This document shows positions 49,480-62,193 of a stretch of 64,000 bases of DNA, piece by piece. A model generated the notes under the pieces. That model was given only the letters and a program-made list of their open reading frames with translations, ran no database searches and was not told the DNA's origin. The DNA is taken from positions 5,938,501-6,002,500 of the forward strand of contig CM044860.1 of the NCBI GenBank assembly GCA_024500155.1, written 5' to 3'. The stretch's first letter is position 1, and every line of letters begins with the position of its first letter. A program made the position numbers and the translations under genes. This DNA comes from Chenopodium formosanum (Eukaryota > Streptophyta > Magnoliopsida > Caryophyllales > Amaranthaceae).

Positions 49480-52400
49480 TAGAGGTGTATACAGTTAAGA
49501 GGAGCTAGTTGTGATACCCCATGTGGCATATTTGATTGATGTATAAAAGCTTGATTGATGCTTGACTGTACAAATACGTATAAAATATTCTTAGATATCT
49601 TTTCATACTGAAAACTATGGTTTATAAATATATATATTTTTCTGTATTTAATTTAGATCATAATAATATCTACTACAAAGTAATAATTTGGTTCATGTAA
49701 TGGAGTATAATTTTCGAATCCAGGTGTGGAAAAATCTTGGTTTTTGGGGACCTCAATTTTGTATCTCTTTGTAAAGTGTAAGCTGTTTTTGTTCTATGCT
49801 TCCTTTGTTAGAACATCAATATAAATTGTGTGCTGGTTTGTTCATATAATCCGCGTATAAATTGAGACTATTGTCCTACTTTGAAAAATAAGAGCGTTTA
49901 TGTGTAACAGCATAAGGTATATACGTGTAAGGTGTAAATGATAGTGAGATACTCTTTTGATTATCAATTGATTATAAAAATAAAATTTCATTCAAGTTTG
50001 CATGTAAGATGTGCTTTCTTTACCTATATTTAAACAAAAAAAATTGAAATAATTAAAGCTGATCACGTCCAAACAAATTTAAATATAAGGTGAAATCAAA
50101 ATTAATTAGTTATAATAAGGTCTAATAAACTTAGTTTAAATAAGTCAGGGTGATGAATGACTGCGTATCCATAATTAGATTCTCTTAGACTCCGCTAATG
50201 AGGGCTTGATTTAAGTCATTTTCATACATATTTACAAATAATTAAGTACATGATAATATTTTGATTGAATAATAATTTTTTTTAATTTATTCAGTATTTG
50301 TATTTAAAACAAAGACATGGACTAAATGGTGTACAAGGGCCCCCTAATAAGATCTTCTAGTTTCTAGTTTTCACCACGTTAATTGCCATAAGTTAGGGCA
50401 GACCCACGGTATTTGATGCGTTGTTGATTTAAAATTGTCCCACATAAATTGAAATTAAAATAAAAATAAAAATAACAATAATATTAATAATTATAATTAT
50501 AATTATAATAGACCAAATTTTGCTACGGTATAGTAGTGAGAATGAAATTAAATTAAATATACACCTAGCTAACAAGCTAGCCAATTTGTTGATGTCATAC
50601 GATTGATTCTTATACCTAACTAAAATACCAAATATGAACTTAATACTTAAATAAACTTACCTAATTTTTTGGTTCCACTTTAACTTCTATGCCTTTTAAA
50701 GGGTAGACATTGAAAAATCTAGTATGATCCTTTTATTGATTTGTACTACGTACTACTAGTCTACTACTAATATTAATTAATTTATTTTTTTTCGTTTTTT
50801 AGCATGAAAAATGATGTAATCACTACTACTATTTTTTTTTGTACTTTTTCTCCAACGCAATTATATTAGACGTGTATAATCTATGATACACATATACTCA
50901 ATTAATATCATCGTGTCCTATATTCTATAATTACGGTTATTTAATGTCATGTACAAGTTTTGCAGGTAATATATAGTGTATTGATATTATTAATGAACAA
51001 ACAGTTTTGCGTTGAGGAAATATATAAATTATAAATTTGCGTTATAACAAAGAAAGTTAAACTCGACTTAGCTTTGTCCATTTTAGTTTCAGTTGTTTGA
51101 AAGTATAAAATTCATATAACAATTAATGATAAGACTTGAAAATACACGTTACTAAAGAGATTGCTAGCTATAAAATCACTCTTTAAACGACCAACACAAT
51201 GGAGTATACTCAGCTCGTACAAGCTATAATTCACTTAATTGACAATTTTTTGCGCAGTCAACATTTTATATTGAAATACAATCCCGGCCTCTTTTACATG
51301 TACGTATAAAATTATTTAGGCGTATAATCCTTATAATACAGGTTAGTGGAATAATAAGGAGGTTTTGTTTAATAAAGAACATCTTAATTAATTGACCTTC
51401 CACTACACTCTCACTTAGTAATTAATAGTAGTAAATTCTATACTCCAAGCTGTATTATACTAATACTTCCAGACAAAGCAGCTAATTTAATTGACTATTA
51501 GGCATAATATAGAGGAGTATTACACACACCTCTAAAAATCAGCATTTGATTGGTTTAGAGGTCAAATTTTAGTTCAACTTCCCTTTTCTTAATTTTGCCA
51601 AGCTGTATTATACTGTATATTTCATAAGAAAATTAAAGTATATTGTATTTATATGATATATTCTTTATTTCTTAGAAACTGCCTATCATTACTTCAATTA
51701 TGTGTTTATGTACAATATACCTTGATTTTTTTTATCAGTTAGTAGTACAAGTCAGGTCAATAAATAATCTAATGTTACTGTTTTTTGTTTTGACAGCTTA
51801 ACTAAAGGAAGCTAAACTTGCTATTATATGTCATCTTCACTTTGACCTAAATGCTTCAATCTCATTATGATATGAAAGAAACTTGATACTTTCTTTTCTT
51901 CCTAAACTGTTGGGTACATACGTTATTGGCCTTATTGCCATAGCACTAACGTACACATAGACCTTGTTCTTTAGAGTTGCTCTGCTAGCTATGCTCTACT
52001 GATATTTGCTTTACTCTGCTAAGCCTTGCTCTGCCCTGCCAAGAAGCTCAAAAGAACGGGGGTTGTACTCTCACTTCTTATTTTGCATCATTATGCACAT
52101 ATGTACGTAAATTTGAACTATTGCTATATACTTCGCAATAAAGTATGTAAATAAGAGTATGAGTCAGCCTTGTTTAAGAAATTAAAAGAGCTATTTACGC
52201 TCAACTCTTATTTTGTATTGTGATTGGTGTATGCTAATAAGCTATTCATATATACACTTTTTAATAAATAATTAAATCACTATTAACAATAGAGAACCTC
52301 ATTATTATTGATTGGTGTATGGTGTTTTAATTATGATTGTGAAAGCAAAGAGGAATTCAAGTATTAGTTCCAAAAGATGGAGGAAAAAGATGGGTATAAT

Positions 52401-54482
52401 ATATTAATATTAAAGGTTTGGTTTTTTGTATTAATATAACGTGGAAGTTGGCAAAAAAATTCAATCAAAGCACGTAGGTAGTATATATAAATAGAGATTA
52501 TAATAATTAAAAATTTCTAATCAGAATTTGTCTATTAATTGACATGAGTGAAAGGTGGGTCCATATTCAACCCTTAAAAAAAATGCTAGTCATGCTCATA
52601 CTCATGGGTAGATACATTGAAACCATTCACAAACATTTTTTTTTTTTTTTTGGATCAAAAATATTAAAAATCAAATACAATAACAAAAATGAAGTAACTT
52701 GACCAAGTGGAGTTTGACTAACATAAAAACCATAGGTTATAAAATTATCATGAAAATGAAATCATAACTCATGGACTTACTAATAAAATATTACCGTTTT
52801 GCTTATGTTATGCAAATATCTCATGTGCTCTTGCTTTGCTTGGTGAGATATGGACAAATTTTGCAACTCTTTCAACACATGATCCCAGATTTAGACACAT
52901 TGATCCTCTTCAACAATTATTAAGAGAGAGAGGCATCATATATTATAAATAAATACCAAAATACAGATGCAAATATAAACAAAATAATGAATTTATACTC
53001 TCTTTGTCTATAAATAATCATGATTTTTCTAATTTTTATTTGACAGACAAATAATCAATATTCTTCTATTTATTTGTTCACAAAAATCTTTCAATTGTTT
53101 AAAATGAAAAATTTTCCGCTCAACTTATGCAAGTTTAACCATTGACTAACTCTGGATCGTACATTATTATGATCCTGTATTATTAATTTTCTTAATATGC
53201 GTATCTAAATTTTATTATTTGAGACCAGTGAGGTGAGTATATGCCATACAAATTAATAATGTCAGTTTAGTAGGTATATACTTATAAGAGATAGGTGCCC
53301 TTGGAATATAAGGGCACTTGGAAGAGTTATGTAGGTTTATAATGGCACATGCTCCTTTGTCTACAATCTATAGAAAACTCTAGAATTTGGCCTTGTTTTT
53401 GGAGATTTTGTTTGTTAGCTAATTAAGTAGACATACAATCCTTAAGTAGGATGCTGTTTTAATTACTTGTACTTATTTTAATTATTTTATTTAGAACTAT
53501 CTTGGTATCTCTCTGTAAAAAGTAAGAAGATACTTCTATTCTTTTGGAAAGTTTTTTCCATGAATGCCTTGTAAATATAAGATTATCTAGACTAGATACT
53601 TCAGAATTCAGATTATATGATTCTAGGTAGTTTCTTTGTTTGCAATAGTCATCTCTCTTTTTATAACTAGTTGTACCGCGTGCATGGTACATACAACTAA
53701 CATACGTCCAAGCAAGGGTTCTGAGCCTACATTTATTTGCTTCTTATCACCATACATAATCAAATACAATAACCGATACTACTATGCAAAAACTCAAATT
53801 CACATAATTCTTTTATTTGATTATTTTAAAATAAATTACTCGTATTCTCTTTTTTATTTTCTCTCTTAATATACTTTTGCTTAATTTGTTGTATGACTAA
53901 ATAAAGTAAAAAAATCGTGTGTTTAAACAATGATGTATGTAGATCGTAAAACAACCTTTATCAAAGGTTATAAGTTAATCTCTTAAACAATTAATGCATT
54001 AAATTAAGAATTAAGATTTCTAAGTCATTACTTATTAGTTATTACTAATTTCGACTAACCTTCCAAATGGTATATATTACAAGTTACAAGTAGCCTTGAA
54101 AATGGTTAGAGTTGCGTATGAAGTATAGTAGCCGCAAGTATGTATGGGGTAATACACCGACCATACGTCAAGATACAGTCTTAAACCAAACAACAAATCC
54201 ACAATTATAGTGATTCTCCCTAATTTATTAATTAAGATAGTCTTAACTTTTGTTAATCATGGCACATGATACCTTAATCTCTTCATTTGCAACATAAGTT
54301 AGGTCTTAATTACCATTATTGTACATGATGTTGAGCCACTGTCCTTTTAATAGTTTTATACTTATTATTTAGTACTCCGTACTGAGTATTAATTAGAACT
54401 AGGAATATTATTTCATAAAATATTTCAAAAGAGGTACTTTAAGGATTTCTAATTACAAAGAGGCAGTCCACCTTTATTTTAA
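49480..54482. other. AT-rich intergenic DNA between the ERF gene and the Mutator-like MITE
   Basis: No gene or RNA is recognised. Pieces of Stowaway-like ends (TACTCTCTTTGTCTATAAAT near 52996) and a Tourist-like copy (about 51960-52068) are present. Simple AT repeats lie at 50455-50510 and a T-run at about 52636-52651. Confidence 0.5.
51960..52068. mobile_element. Tourist-like MITE fragment, relative of 45460-45602
   Basis: ACCTTGTTCTTTAGAGTTGC at the left and CTCAAAAGAAC at the right are inverted relatives. The interior repeats CTCTGCT and CTACTGA words as in the copy at 45460. No clean target duplication is visible. Confidence 0.5.
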
Positions 54483-54687
54483 GGTAATGTTATATGTAGT
54501 CCTAAGGGCTATATATAAGCATTAAATGTACTCTTGGAAATTGTATAAAATTAGGAATTTATGACAAAAACACGCGTAAATCAGTATTATTAGTGTTTAT
54601 ATTTTGATGATTTCTTAACTTTTTACGATTTTCAAGTGTAAATTTAATGCTTATATGTAGCCCTAAGGGTTATGTATAACATTTTCC
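54483..54687. mobile_element. 205-bp Mutator-like MITE
   Basis: A perfect 9-bp duplication TTATTTTAA flanks it (54474-54482 and 54688-54696). The ends form long inverted repeats sharing AATGTTATA, CCTAAGGG and the AGCATTAAAT segment. No coding content is present. It is not closely related to the Mutator-like MITE at 37533. Confidence 0.88.
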
Positions 54688-54921
54688 TTATTTTAATGGT
54701 TGTAGTATTAAAACCTACATAAGAAGTATTTTTTTTAATAAATAAATAAATAGTATTAAAGCCTATATCAAGCCATTATTTAAGTTGAATTCCATCTTAT
54801 TTGGTGGTACAAAATTAGAGTGTCACAAACTCACAATGTCACGCTCTTATAGTCTTATGTAATACTAGCTATATGCCTATATTGATCTATTAAAAATAAT
54901 AGTCATATTGTCCGGCCTTTC

Positions 54922-54923
<2 letters not shown>

Positions 54924-54952
<29 letters not shown>
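54924..54952. repeat. Poly-A tract followed by GA repeats
   Basis: 29 A residues and then GAGAGAGAGA. It may be the tail of a retroposed sequence on the + strand, but the sequence to its left is not recognisable. Confidence 0.8.
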
Positions 54953-54955
<3 letters not shown>

Positions 54956-56064
54956 AGAGAGATAATACATACAACACAATTCATCAAAATATCTTACTTT
55001 GTCCATTTTTATCTAGTATGAGTATCACTATGTACATATTTTTTGGGCACATTTTATAGCTTCACACTCCTTTTAAACATACATATGGTGATTTATATTT
55101 AAGTAAAAGTATAAATATGTTGAGTATTGACGTATTGTTAGTTGTATCATTAAACATACATATTGTCTTTGAAGCTGAATTGAAACACAGTACTCATAGA
55201 ATAATGAGCCGAGCCGAGCCGAGCGAATCTAAACTGAAGTAAAATGAGTTGAATTTGAGGGAATGTGAATAAAAGTGAAATGAATTGAATTACGGAGTAA
55301 ACTGAAGTAAATTTAAGTTCAAAAGAACAAGACCTTACTTGTCTTAGAGAATGCAGTAGTAGAAAACAATATTTTAATTTCACATTTTTTGGTGGCTGCT
55401 CACTAATTTCAGAAATTGAGAAAGCAGGTCAAATGAATTATAAGTTGGGCTTGCAAGTTGAGTCTTGGCCCGAATCTTGATATATAAGACAAAAACATGG
55501 TCCAACCCAAAGTCATTGACTTTAGAGAATCAGCCCCTTTTATATCTCATAAGTCTTAATAGTGTCATTTTTTTATGCAATTGGCATGCAATACTAGTAT
55601 CAAATTCGGAACACACACACCATATGGTCCTTACCCCTTAATCTAAATCCATTAATGTACTGTCATCAGCCACGTTACAGAAAAATTTTAGCCAGCAATT
55701 TTGAAAATTAATCGACCCGATTTTAAGTTATATAAAAATCACCAAATATTTTTGTATGATCGTAGTTAATTATGACTTCGATTTTCATGAAATTCAAACT
55801 ATAAATTAGACATTCAAGATATCAATAAATTAATTAGGATTGACAAATATTATAGAAATGCAATATGCTTCATTGGCTTTTTAAGGTTACATATATCGAA
55901 ATACCTTGTGAATTTTCACATAGAAACACTCATTTTTAATTTTCCTTACATTTAACAAACAACTTATAACAATACTATCTAGAACATAGGGCATGTTTTA
56001 GCTTACAACTTAGGTAGCAAACTAGCTAATAATCATCTAACTTATTTTGGTTTTAGTATTGTTA
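54953..56064. other. Intergenic DNA downstream of the glycine-rich protein gene
   Basis: No gene is recognised. Positions about 55200-55345 contain GAGCCGAGCCGAGC and GAACTGAAGT-type words ending in AAAAGAACAAGACCTTAC, probably a degraded Tourist-like MITE of the family at 43054. The last ~80 bp would be the 3' untranslated region of the gene at 56065. Confidence 0.45.
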
Positions 56065-56616
56065 CTAGTGATGGATTTTAGTCTTGGTGCGTGTAGCGTC
56101 CCATCTAGAACCAGGACCATATACATGACCAGGTCCAGGATGACCATATCCATAGTTGCCACCACTACCACCTCCACCCCCATAACCATGACCACCATCT
56201 CCCATGCCAGAACCACCACTCCCACCAAAGCCACCACCTGCGCCAAAACCACCGCCACCTCCACCACAACCACCTGGGCAACCTCCACCACAATTGCCAC
56301 CGCACCCTCCACCAAACCCACCACCACCTCCAAATCCACCGCCACCACCTCCTCTGAAGCCACCGCCACCACCTCCTCCTCCCCCGTAACCATCACCTCC
56401 ACCGCCATAGCTAGGTTTAGGATCCCCACCATAAGCACTATGCATGGTATAGCTCGTTTTTGTAATACCATTTTGTGCATTATCCTTCCTTTCAAAATCA
56501 ATATTCTTATGATCCTCTAACATTCTTGCATCAATGATCCCAATGACCAAACTAATGTGATGGCAAAAGCCTAAGAACACAAGCCACCATAAGAACACAT
56601 CGAATCTTTTCTCCAT
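56065..56616 (-). CDS. Secreted glycine-rich protein
   Basis: 183 residues. An N-terminal signal peptide is clear: MEKR followed by a hydrophobic stretch (FLWWLVFLGF to ISLVIGI) with probable cleavage near residue 30. A short charged region follows (ARMLEDHKNIDFERK, about 30-60), then a glycine-rich domain (about 64-165) of GGGGG runs interrupted by Tyr, Phe, and a Cys-containing part (GGCGGNCGGGCPGGCGGG). The basic tail is SRWDATRTKTKIHH. The layout is that of plant cell-wall or apoplastic glycine-rich proteins; the role is probably structural, but function cannot be read from such sequence. It is intronless here. The long antisense frames over it are by-products of GGN codons. Confidence 0.82.
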   Translation of the reverse strand: MEKRFDVFLWWLVFLGFCHHISLVIGIIDARMLEDHKNIDFERKDNAQNGITKTSYTMHSAYGGDPKPSYGGGGDGYGGGGGGGGGFRGGGGGGFGGGGGFGGGCGGNCGGGCPGGCGGGGGGFGAGGGFGGSGGSGMGDGGHGYGGGGGSGGNYGYGHPGPGHVYGPGSRWDATRTKTKIHH

Positions 56617-56713
56617 TTGTTTCTTACAAGTTGATTTGAGTACTCTACTATATAAGTTTGTTATGAAGATATTATTATGTTTATTTCCTTCTCTTAATTA
56701 TCAAAGTATCAGA

Positions 56714-56736
56714 AATTTATAAATATATATATATAC
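56714..56736 (-). promoter_or_regulatory. TATA-rich element upstream of the glycine-rich protein gene
   Basis: GTATATATATATATTTATAA on the minus strand lies about 100 bp before the ATG, a fitting distance for a TATA box plus short leader. A second TTATATAG at 56648-56655 is too close to the ATG to be likely. Confidence 0.5.
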
Positions 56737-58940
56737 AAAGTTGTTATGTGTTTTAAGTGTGACAATTATGCTCAAATGTTTGTTAGAGCTTACCAATTGT
56801 ATGTGAATGGTGGTGTGGGAAGTGCTTGAGGTCACTTTGTTGTGTCACTCAAATTTGGTGGGAATGAATAATTGCATGAGACTAGGTTTCCTACTGCAAG
56901 AGTGCTCAATGGTGTGTGATATTAGTTACTAAGTCACTATAACTGAAATATTTTGGGGTTTAAATTTTATTAAAGTTCGTCATATATACTCTGTTTTATA
57001 ATAAATTGCTCTTTTTTTTAGTCTATTGACACTCTACATCATTTTTTCAAGACGTCTCTCAAATTATGAGCCAATGTTAGTCCAATTTGTTTATTTAGTT
57101 TAATCATATTATTAAAACAAATATAAATAATTGAATCACGGACCACTAGCCAATTTGTGGATTAAGTTTAATCATATTTATAAATCATTGAATCACGGAC
57201 CACTAGCGATTCAAAATATAAAACCAATACAAGAAAAGATCAAATACAACCTCTACAACAATAGGTCAACAAGAAGAATATTAATGTGGTCCAAATGCCA
57301 AAAAATACGACGTAAAATAAAACATGGAATAATTATTGAAGTAAACAGGAAATTACATAATTTTGTGATGTTATTTTCGAAGCTATGGAAGGAACAGCTA
57401 TTGAACCTATACGTTATACAAGTATAAATCGTTTGACTCGTTTTTGCACAGCTTTTAGCCGTCAAGAATAAGAACAAATTAAGCTACTCAAGCATTTTTT
57501 TTGTCCCATATTGTAGCTTTTTATTTTTTCCTTTGAAAAAGCCTCCAAAAATTATTTCAGTTTGATTATTAGTACAAGATTACAAATTAAAAGAATGATG
57601 TTAGTTCATACTTCAATTCATGTCTTGTAATCTTCATGTTGCACCTAGACTACCAAACATGTATTTTAACTAGTTAATCTTTATTGTCGCCTTTCTAACT
57701 TTGTTGGTTTGAGGTTCTTAAAATTATCGATATGAAGTATTCGTATACAAATTAAAAACTAATCCTTTTGTCTAGAATTGTAATAGTGTCATTTGTCTAT
57801 CTAGCTAGTCTATCTATTACAATGATTGTTTTCAAGAGAGTATACAATTTGTATCATAGTCGACTTTCAAATGCAAATACCTTTAATTTATGTATCATAG
57901 TTGACTTTCAAATGTAAATACATACCTAGCTAGACTTTCAAGCATTTGTTTAATCCTCTTTTTAATTTGTTTAAATGAGTTGTAACCAAATAAAAATTAA
58001 TCAATTAAGAAAAGTACACCCTCCTAGAACTATAATTAGTCAATTTTGTCAAGTTATATGCATGGTCAGAAATTCATAGTCAATATTCACACGTGTTTTA
58101 AGAGAGATAGTAGATGTGAAGTATTCTTCAAAGATATCGTCATGCATATTAGTTTCTAGTCGATGTAATGTATGAATTATATTCAATCCTAATACTCCGT
58201 AATGTTGATCAATTGCTAGCGGATCTGATGGAATAACAAAATTGTGCCATTTGCTAGGGTTTGATTAATGCTCACTACAATTTTCTCAATTTGCATCAAG
58301 CGAGCTTTATATTTTAATTTTTTATTCATATTTATCATACATTAAACCATTTCATGTTTTCAATGACTAATATGTACATTATTAATTCCCTCATACGAAA
58401 ATAATAGTTAATCTAATACAAGTTACTATTTTACTATCGTCTAGAAAAATTTATAACATGATAATATCAAATTCTTATCATATATCCATACTCCCATTTG
58501 AAATCTATACATGATGTAAGCTAAGGAGGGTGAGAGTAACATTCGTAGCTACTAGCCTACTACAAAGTTCACCATACATACATGATACATACGAGTATAC
58601 AATACATTACATTCAAGTACAAGTACTTCCCAAAAGTGAATGTGAATTAAATATGTGATGGAACCCCTCTTGACCTCTTGACAAACACCCAATAACCGTG
58701 CATTACACGAGATTAAGCTGTATGCGAGTTTAAAGTTATTTTCTCTTAATTATTTGAGTGAGCTTTTTTAAAATAGTTATTTGTGTGAGTTTAGCAAACG
58801 TATGATTGGATCATTTATGAAATAACAGATAATTGCTACACCTTTGTTTTTAATTTACAAAAAAAAAAATACAAAATACGAAGTAGATTGAATACCATAG
58901 CCTAATAAAGGTTAATTGGATTCTCGAAGAACCGCCAAAA
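56737..58940. other. Intergenic DNA between the glycine-rich protein gene and STA1
   Basis: Apart from the local duplication at 57082-57207 and a smaller one at about 57850-57925 (GTATCATAGTYGACTTTCAA twice), no feature is recognised. The 5' leader of STA1 probably lies within about 58950-59076. Confidence 0.5.
57082..57207 (+). repeat. Two-copy imperfect tandem duplication
   Basis: Copies at 57082-57150 and 57151-57207 share CAATTTGT, AGTTTAATCATATT and ATTGAATCACGGACCACTAG. The second copy is 12 bp shorter through an internal deletion. Confidence 0.8.
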
Positions 58941-59076
58941 AAAAAAATTCATTTGTGGAACAAAATTCTGTATCCTCCACACTCTACGACTACAGCATTT
59001 CTCTGCAAATCGAAGAGTTCATCAACGATTAAGGTAGCATCTCCGTTTCCAGGTACTTGTTCTCAATTTTACAATC

Positions 59077-62000
59077 ATGGTTTATCTCAATACTTTTGAC
59101 AATAAAACCCTAGTTCTTCATGTAAACCCTAATTCAACTACTTTAGGGAATCTTCACCAGATTATTTTTGATAGATTAGGCCTCCCAATTGAACGACAAT
59201 GTTTGTTATCATCATCCAAAAGATTAATTGGGGATTTTGATTGTTTAATTGCTGATTTGGGTATTCGATTGAATTCAACTTTATCCTTGTATATCCCTTT
59301 TTGCGGAGGTATGCAAGCTCCTGTGCAATCAAAGAGTAATCTTGATTTTATGTATTTGAAACCCCCATCAAATTATGTTGCTGGGTTGGGTCGTGGAGCT
59401 ACCGGGTTTACGACCCGATCTGATATTGGGCCGTCTAGACCGGTTATGGATATGCCTGACCGCTCTGCTGCTCCGATTGGGAGTGTGGCGGTTCCGGATA
59501 TGGGGCAGGGGCGGGGGCGGGGACGAGGGCAGGTTCTGGGGCCGGGGCAGGTGCAGGGGAGGGGAAAGGGAGCTGATGAGGAGGGTGATGAGGAGGAAGG
59601 GGAGGATAAAGGGTATGATGAGAATCAGAATTTTGATGAATTTGAGGGGAATGATGTTGGTTTGTTTGCCTCGGCTGAGTACGATGAGGATGATAAGGAG
59701 GCGGATGCGGTCTGGGAGGCGATTGATAAGAGGATGGATTCAAGGAGGAAGGATAGGAGGGAGGCTAGGTTGAAGGAAGAGATCGAGAAGTATCGGGCTT
59801 CTAATCCTAAGATTACTGAGCAGTTTGCTGATTTGAAGAGGAAGTTGCATACTGTGACGGTGGAGGAGTGGGACAATCTTCCTGAGATTGGGGATTATTC
59901 AATGAGGAATAAGAAGAAGAGGTTTGAGAGTTTTGTGCCTGTGCCTGATACACTTCTTGAGAAGGCTAGGCAGGAGAAAGAGCATGTTACGGCCCTTGAT
60001 CCAAAGAGTAGGGGCGTTGGTGGGACAGAGACACCTTGGGCACAGACCCCTGTTACAGATTTGACTGCCGTTGGTGAGGGTAGGGGTACGGTGCTATCAC
60101 TGAAGCTTGATAGGTTATCTGATTCTGTGTCAGGGCAGACGGTTGTCGATCCTAAAGGGTATTTGACTGATCTTAAAAGTATGAAGCTTACCAGTGATGC
60201 AGAGATTTCAGATATTAAGAAGGCTAGGCTGCTATTAAAATCTGTCATACAAACCAATCCAAAGCATCCACCTGGTTGGATAGCAGCTGCAAGGCTAGAG
60301 GAGGTTGCTGGCAAGATTAAAGAGGCTAGATTGTTAATTGAGAAGGGATGTGAGGAGTGTCCCAAGAACGAGGATGTTTGGCTGGAGGCCTGTCGTTTGG
60401 CAAACCCTGATGACGCCAAGGCTGTGATGGCTAGGGGAGTTAAAATGATTCCAACTTCTGTGAAGTTGTGGCTTCAGGCTGCTAAATTGGAGCAAGATCA
60501 TGTACAAAAGAGTAGGGTGCTAAGGAAGGGGCTTGAACATATAGCTAGTTCTGTGAGGCTGTGGAAGGCAGTTATTGAGCTTGCTGATGAGGAGCAAGCT
60601 AGCATATTACTTTATAGGGCTGTGGAGTCCTGCCCCTTGCAAGTAGAATTCTGGCTTGCTCTTGCTAGGCTGGAAACATATGACACGGCAAAGAAAGTGC
60701 TAAACAGGGCCAGGTTGTATCTCCCAAAAGAGTCAGCTATTTGGATTACTGCAGCAAAGTTGGAGGAAGCTAATGGTAATATTACAATGGTTGAGAAGAT
60801 CATAGACAGGGGTATCAGGGCCCTACAAAGAGAGGGAGTTGTCATCAACAGAGAAGCTTGGATGAAAGAAGCTGAGGCTGCTGAACGTGCTGGGTCTGTT
60901 GTCACCTGCCAAGCTATAATTAAACACACTGTTGGTGTTGGGGTTGAGGAAGAAGATAGGAAGAGAACATGGGTAGCTGATGCTGAAGAATGCAAGAAGA
61001 GAGGGTCTGTTGAAACTGCAAGGGCTATATACGCTCATGCTATTTCTGTCTTCTTGACAAAGAAGAGTATATGGCTTAAAGCAGCACAACTGGAGAAGAG
61101 TCATGGAACTAAGGATTCTCTTGATGCCTTGTTACGGAGAGCAGTTACTTATGTGCCCCAAGCTGAAGTTCTTTGGCTTATGGGTGCTAAAGAAAAATGG
61201 ATTGCTGGTGATGTGCCTGCTGCTCGAGCAATCCTCCAGGAAGCTTACGCAGCTATTCCAAACTCTGAGGAGATTTGGCTTGCTGCTTTCAAACTTGAAT
61301 TTGAAAACCATGAACCTGAAAGGGCAAAAATACTCCTTGCTAAGGCCCGAGAAAGAGGTGGCAGTGAAAGAGTATGGATGAAATCCGCCATTGCAGAGAG
61401 AGAACTTGGTAATGTTGCAGAAGAGAAGAGGCTGCTTGATGAAGGCCTGCAACGCTTCCCATCATTCTTCAAGTTGTGGTTGATGCTTGGACAGCTTCAT
61501 GAACGGTGTGGAGAGCTAGAGAAGGCTAAAGAAGCTTATGTATCTGGTCATAAAAACTGCCCACAATGTATTCCTCTATGGCTTTCACTTGCAAAACTTG
61601 AAGAGAAGATGACTGGACTGAGTAAAGCTCGAGCAATTCTAACTATGGCTAGGAAAAGGAATCCTCATAGCCCTGATCTGTGGCTTGCTGCTGTTAGAGC
61701 TGAACTTAGGCACGGCAACAAGAAAGAGGCTGATAACTTGTTGGCAAAGGCTCTACAAGAATGTCCAAACAGTGGTATATTATGGGCGACTCAAATTGAG
61801 ATTGCTCCTCGTCCTCAACGTAAAGCGAAGAGCTCAGATGCCCTTACTAAGTGTGATCAGGATCCCCATGTCACTGCTGCTGTAGCCAAGCTGTTTTGGC
61901 ATGACCGGAAGGTGGACAAGGCAAGGAGCTGGCTCAACAGGGCAGTAACACTTGCTCCAGATGTTGGAGATTTCTGGGCTTTGTATTACAAATTTGAACT

Positions 62001-62193
62001 TCAGCATGGAACTGAGGACTTGCAGAAGGATGTGCTGAAACGTTGTGTTGCTGCAGAGCCTAAGCATGGTGAGAAATGGCAATCTATTTCAAAAGCAATT
62101 GAGAATGCTCACCAGCCTACTGAAGCAATATTAAAGAAACTTGTTATTGCTCTTGGGAAGGAAGAAAAGGCTGCTGGAAACAAACAAGTCTGA
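59077..62193 (+). CDS. STA1: STABILIZED1 / PRP6 pre-mRNA splicing factor
   Basis: U5 snRNP protein that bridges U5 and U4/U6 in the tri-snRNP; in Arabidopsis STA1 is needed for splicing and for stress and cold tolerance (known of the family). 1038 residues, close to the family's ~1030. The N-terminus has a ubiquitin-like fold region (about 1-77, ending LYIPFCGGMQ). The PRP1 N-terminal domain follows (about 93-300: PPSNYVAGLGRGATGFTTRS, then acidic stretches EEGDEEEGEDKGYDE, and EEWDNLPEIGDYSMRNKKKR). From about 370 to the end come half-a-TPR (HAT) repeats with the recurrent pattern W-x2-A-x2-L/E (VWLEACRLA, LWLQAAKLE, IWITAAKLE, IWLKAAQLE, LWLSLAKLE). The frame is a single uninterrupted exon. 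The start is the first ATG, just before the Ubl domain. An internal RGRGRG tract lies near residues 145-165. Codon usage is ordinary for the host. Confidence 0.95.
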   Translation: MVYLNTFDNKTLVLHVNPNSTTLGNLHQIIFDRLGLPIERQCLLSSSKRLIGDFDCLIADLGIRLNSTLSLYIPFCGGMQAPVQSKSNLDFMYLKPPSNYVAGLGRGATGFTTRSDIGPSRPVMDMPDRSAAPIGSVAVPDMGQGRGRGRGQVLGPGQVQGRGKGADEEGDEEEGEDKGYDENQNFDEFEGNDVGLFASAEYDEDDKEADAVWEAIDKRMDSRRKDRREARLKEEIEKYRASNPKITEQFADLKRKLHTVTVEEWDNLPEIGDYSMRNKKKRFESFVPVPDTLLEKARQEKEHVTALDPKSRGVGGTETPWAQTPVTDLTAVGEGRGTVLSLKLDRLSDSVSGQTVVDPKGYLTDLKSMKLTSDAEISDIKKARLLLKSVIQTNPKHPPGWIAAARLEEVAGKIKEARLLIEKGCEECPKNEDVWLEACRLANPDDAKAVMARGVKMIPTSVKLWLQAAKLEQDHVQKSRVLRKGLEHIASSVRLWKAVIELADEEQASILLYRAVESCPLQVEFWLALARLETYDTAKKVLNRARLYLPKESAIWITAAKLEEANGNITMVEKIIDRGIRALQREGVVINREAWMKEAEAAERAGSVVTCQAIIKHTVGVGVEEEDRKRTWVADAEECKKRGSVETARAIYAHAISVFLTKKSIWLKAAQLEKSHGTKDSLDALLRRAVTYVPQAEVLWLMGAKEKWIAGDVPAARAILQEAYAAIPNSEEIWLAAFKLEFENHEPERAKILLAKARERGGSERVWMKSAIAERELGNVAEEKRLLDEGLQRFPSFFKLWLMLGQLHERCGELEKAKEAYVSGHKNCPQCIPLWLSLAKLEEKMTGLSKARAILTMARKRNPHSPDLWLAAVRAELRHGNKKEADNLLAKALQECPNSGILWATQIEIAPRPQRKAKSSDALTKCDQDPHVTAAVAKLFWHDRKVDKARSWLNRAVTLAPDVGDFWALYYKFELQHGTEDLQKDVLKRCVAAEPKHGEKWQSISKAIENAHQPTEAILKKLVIALGKEEKAAGNKQV

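Noticed and set aside
56037..56520. Long antisense and shifted frames (Thr-rich, Pro-rich, Val-rich) over the glycine-rich protein gene
   Set aside because: All are consequences of the GGN-repeat DNA. Only the frame with a signal peptide and charged ends makes sense.
59375..62082. Many overlapping frames on both strands across STA1
   Set aside because: Shadows of the 1038-codon STA1 frame, which alone has recognisable domains.
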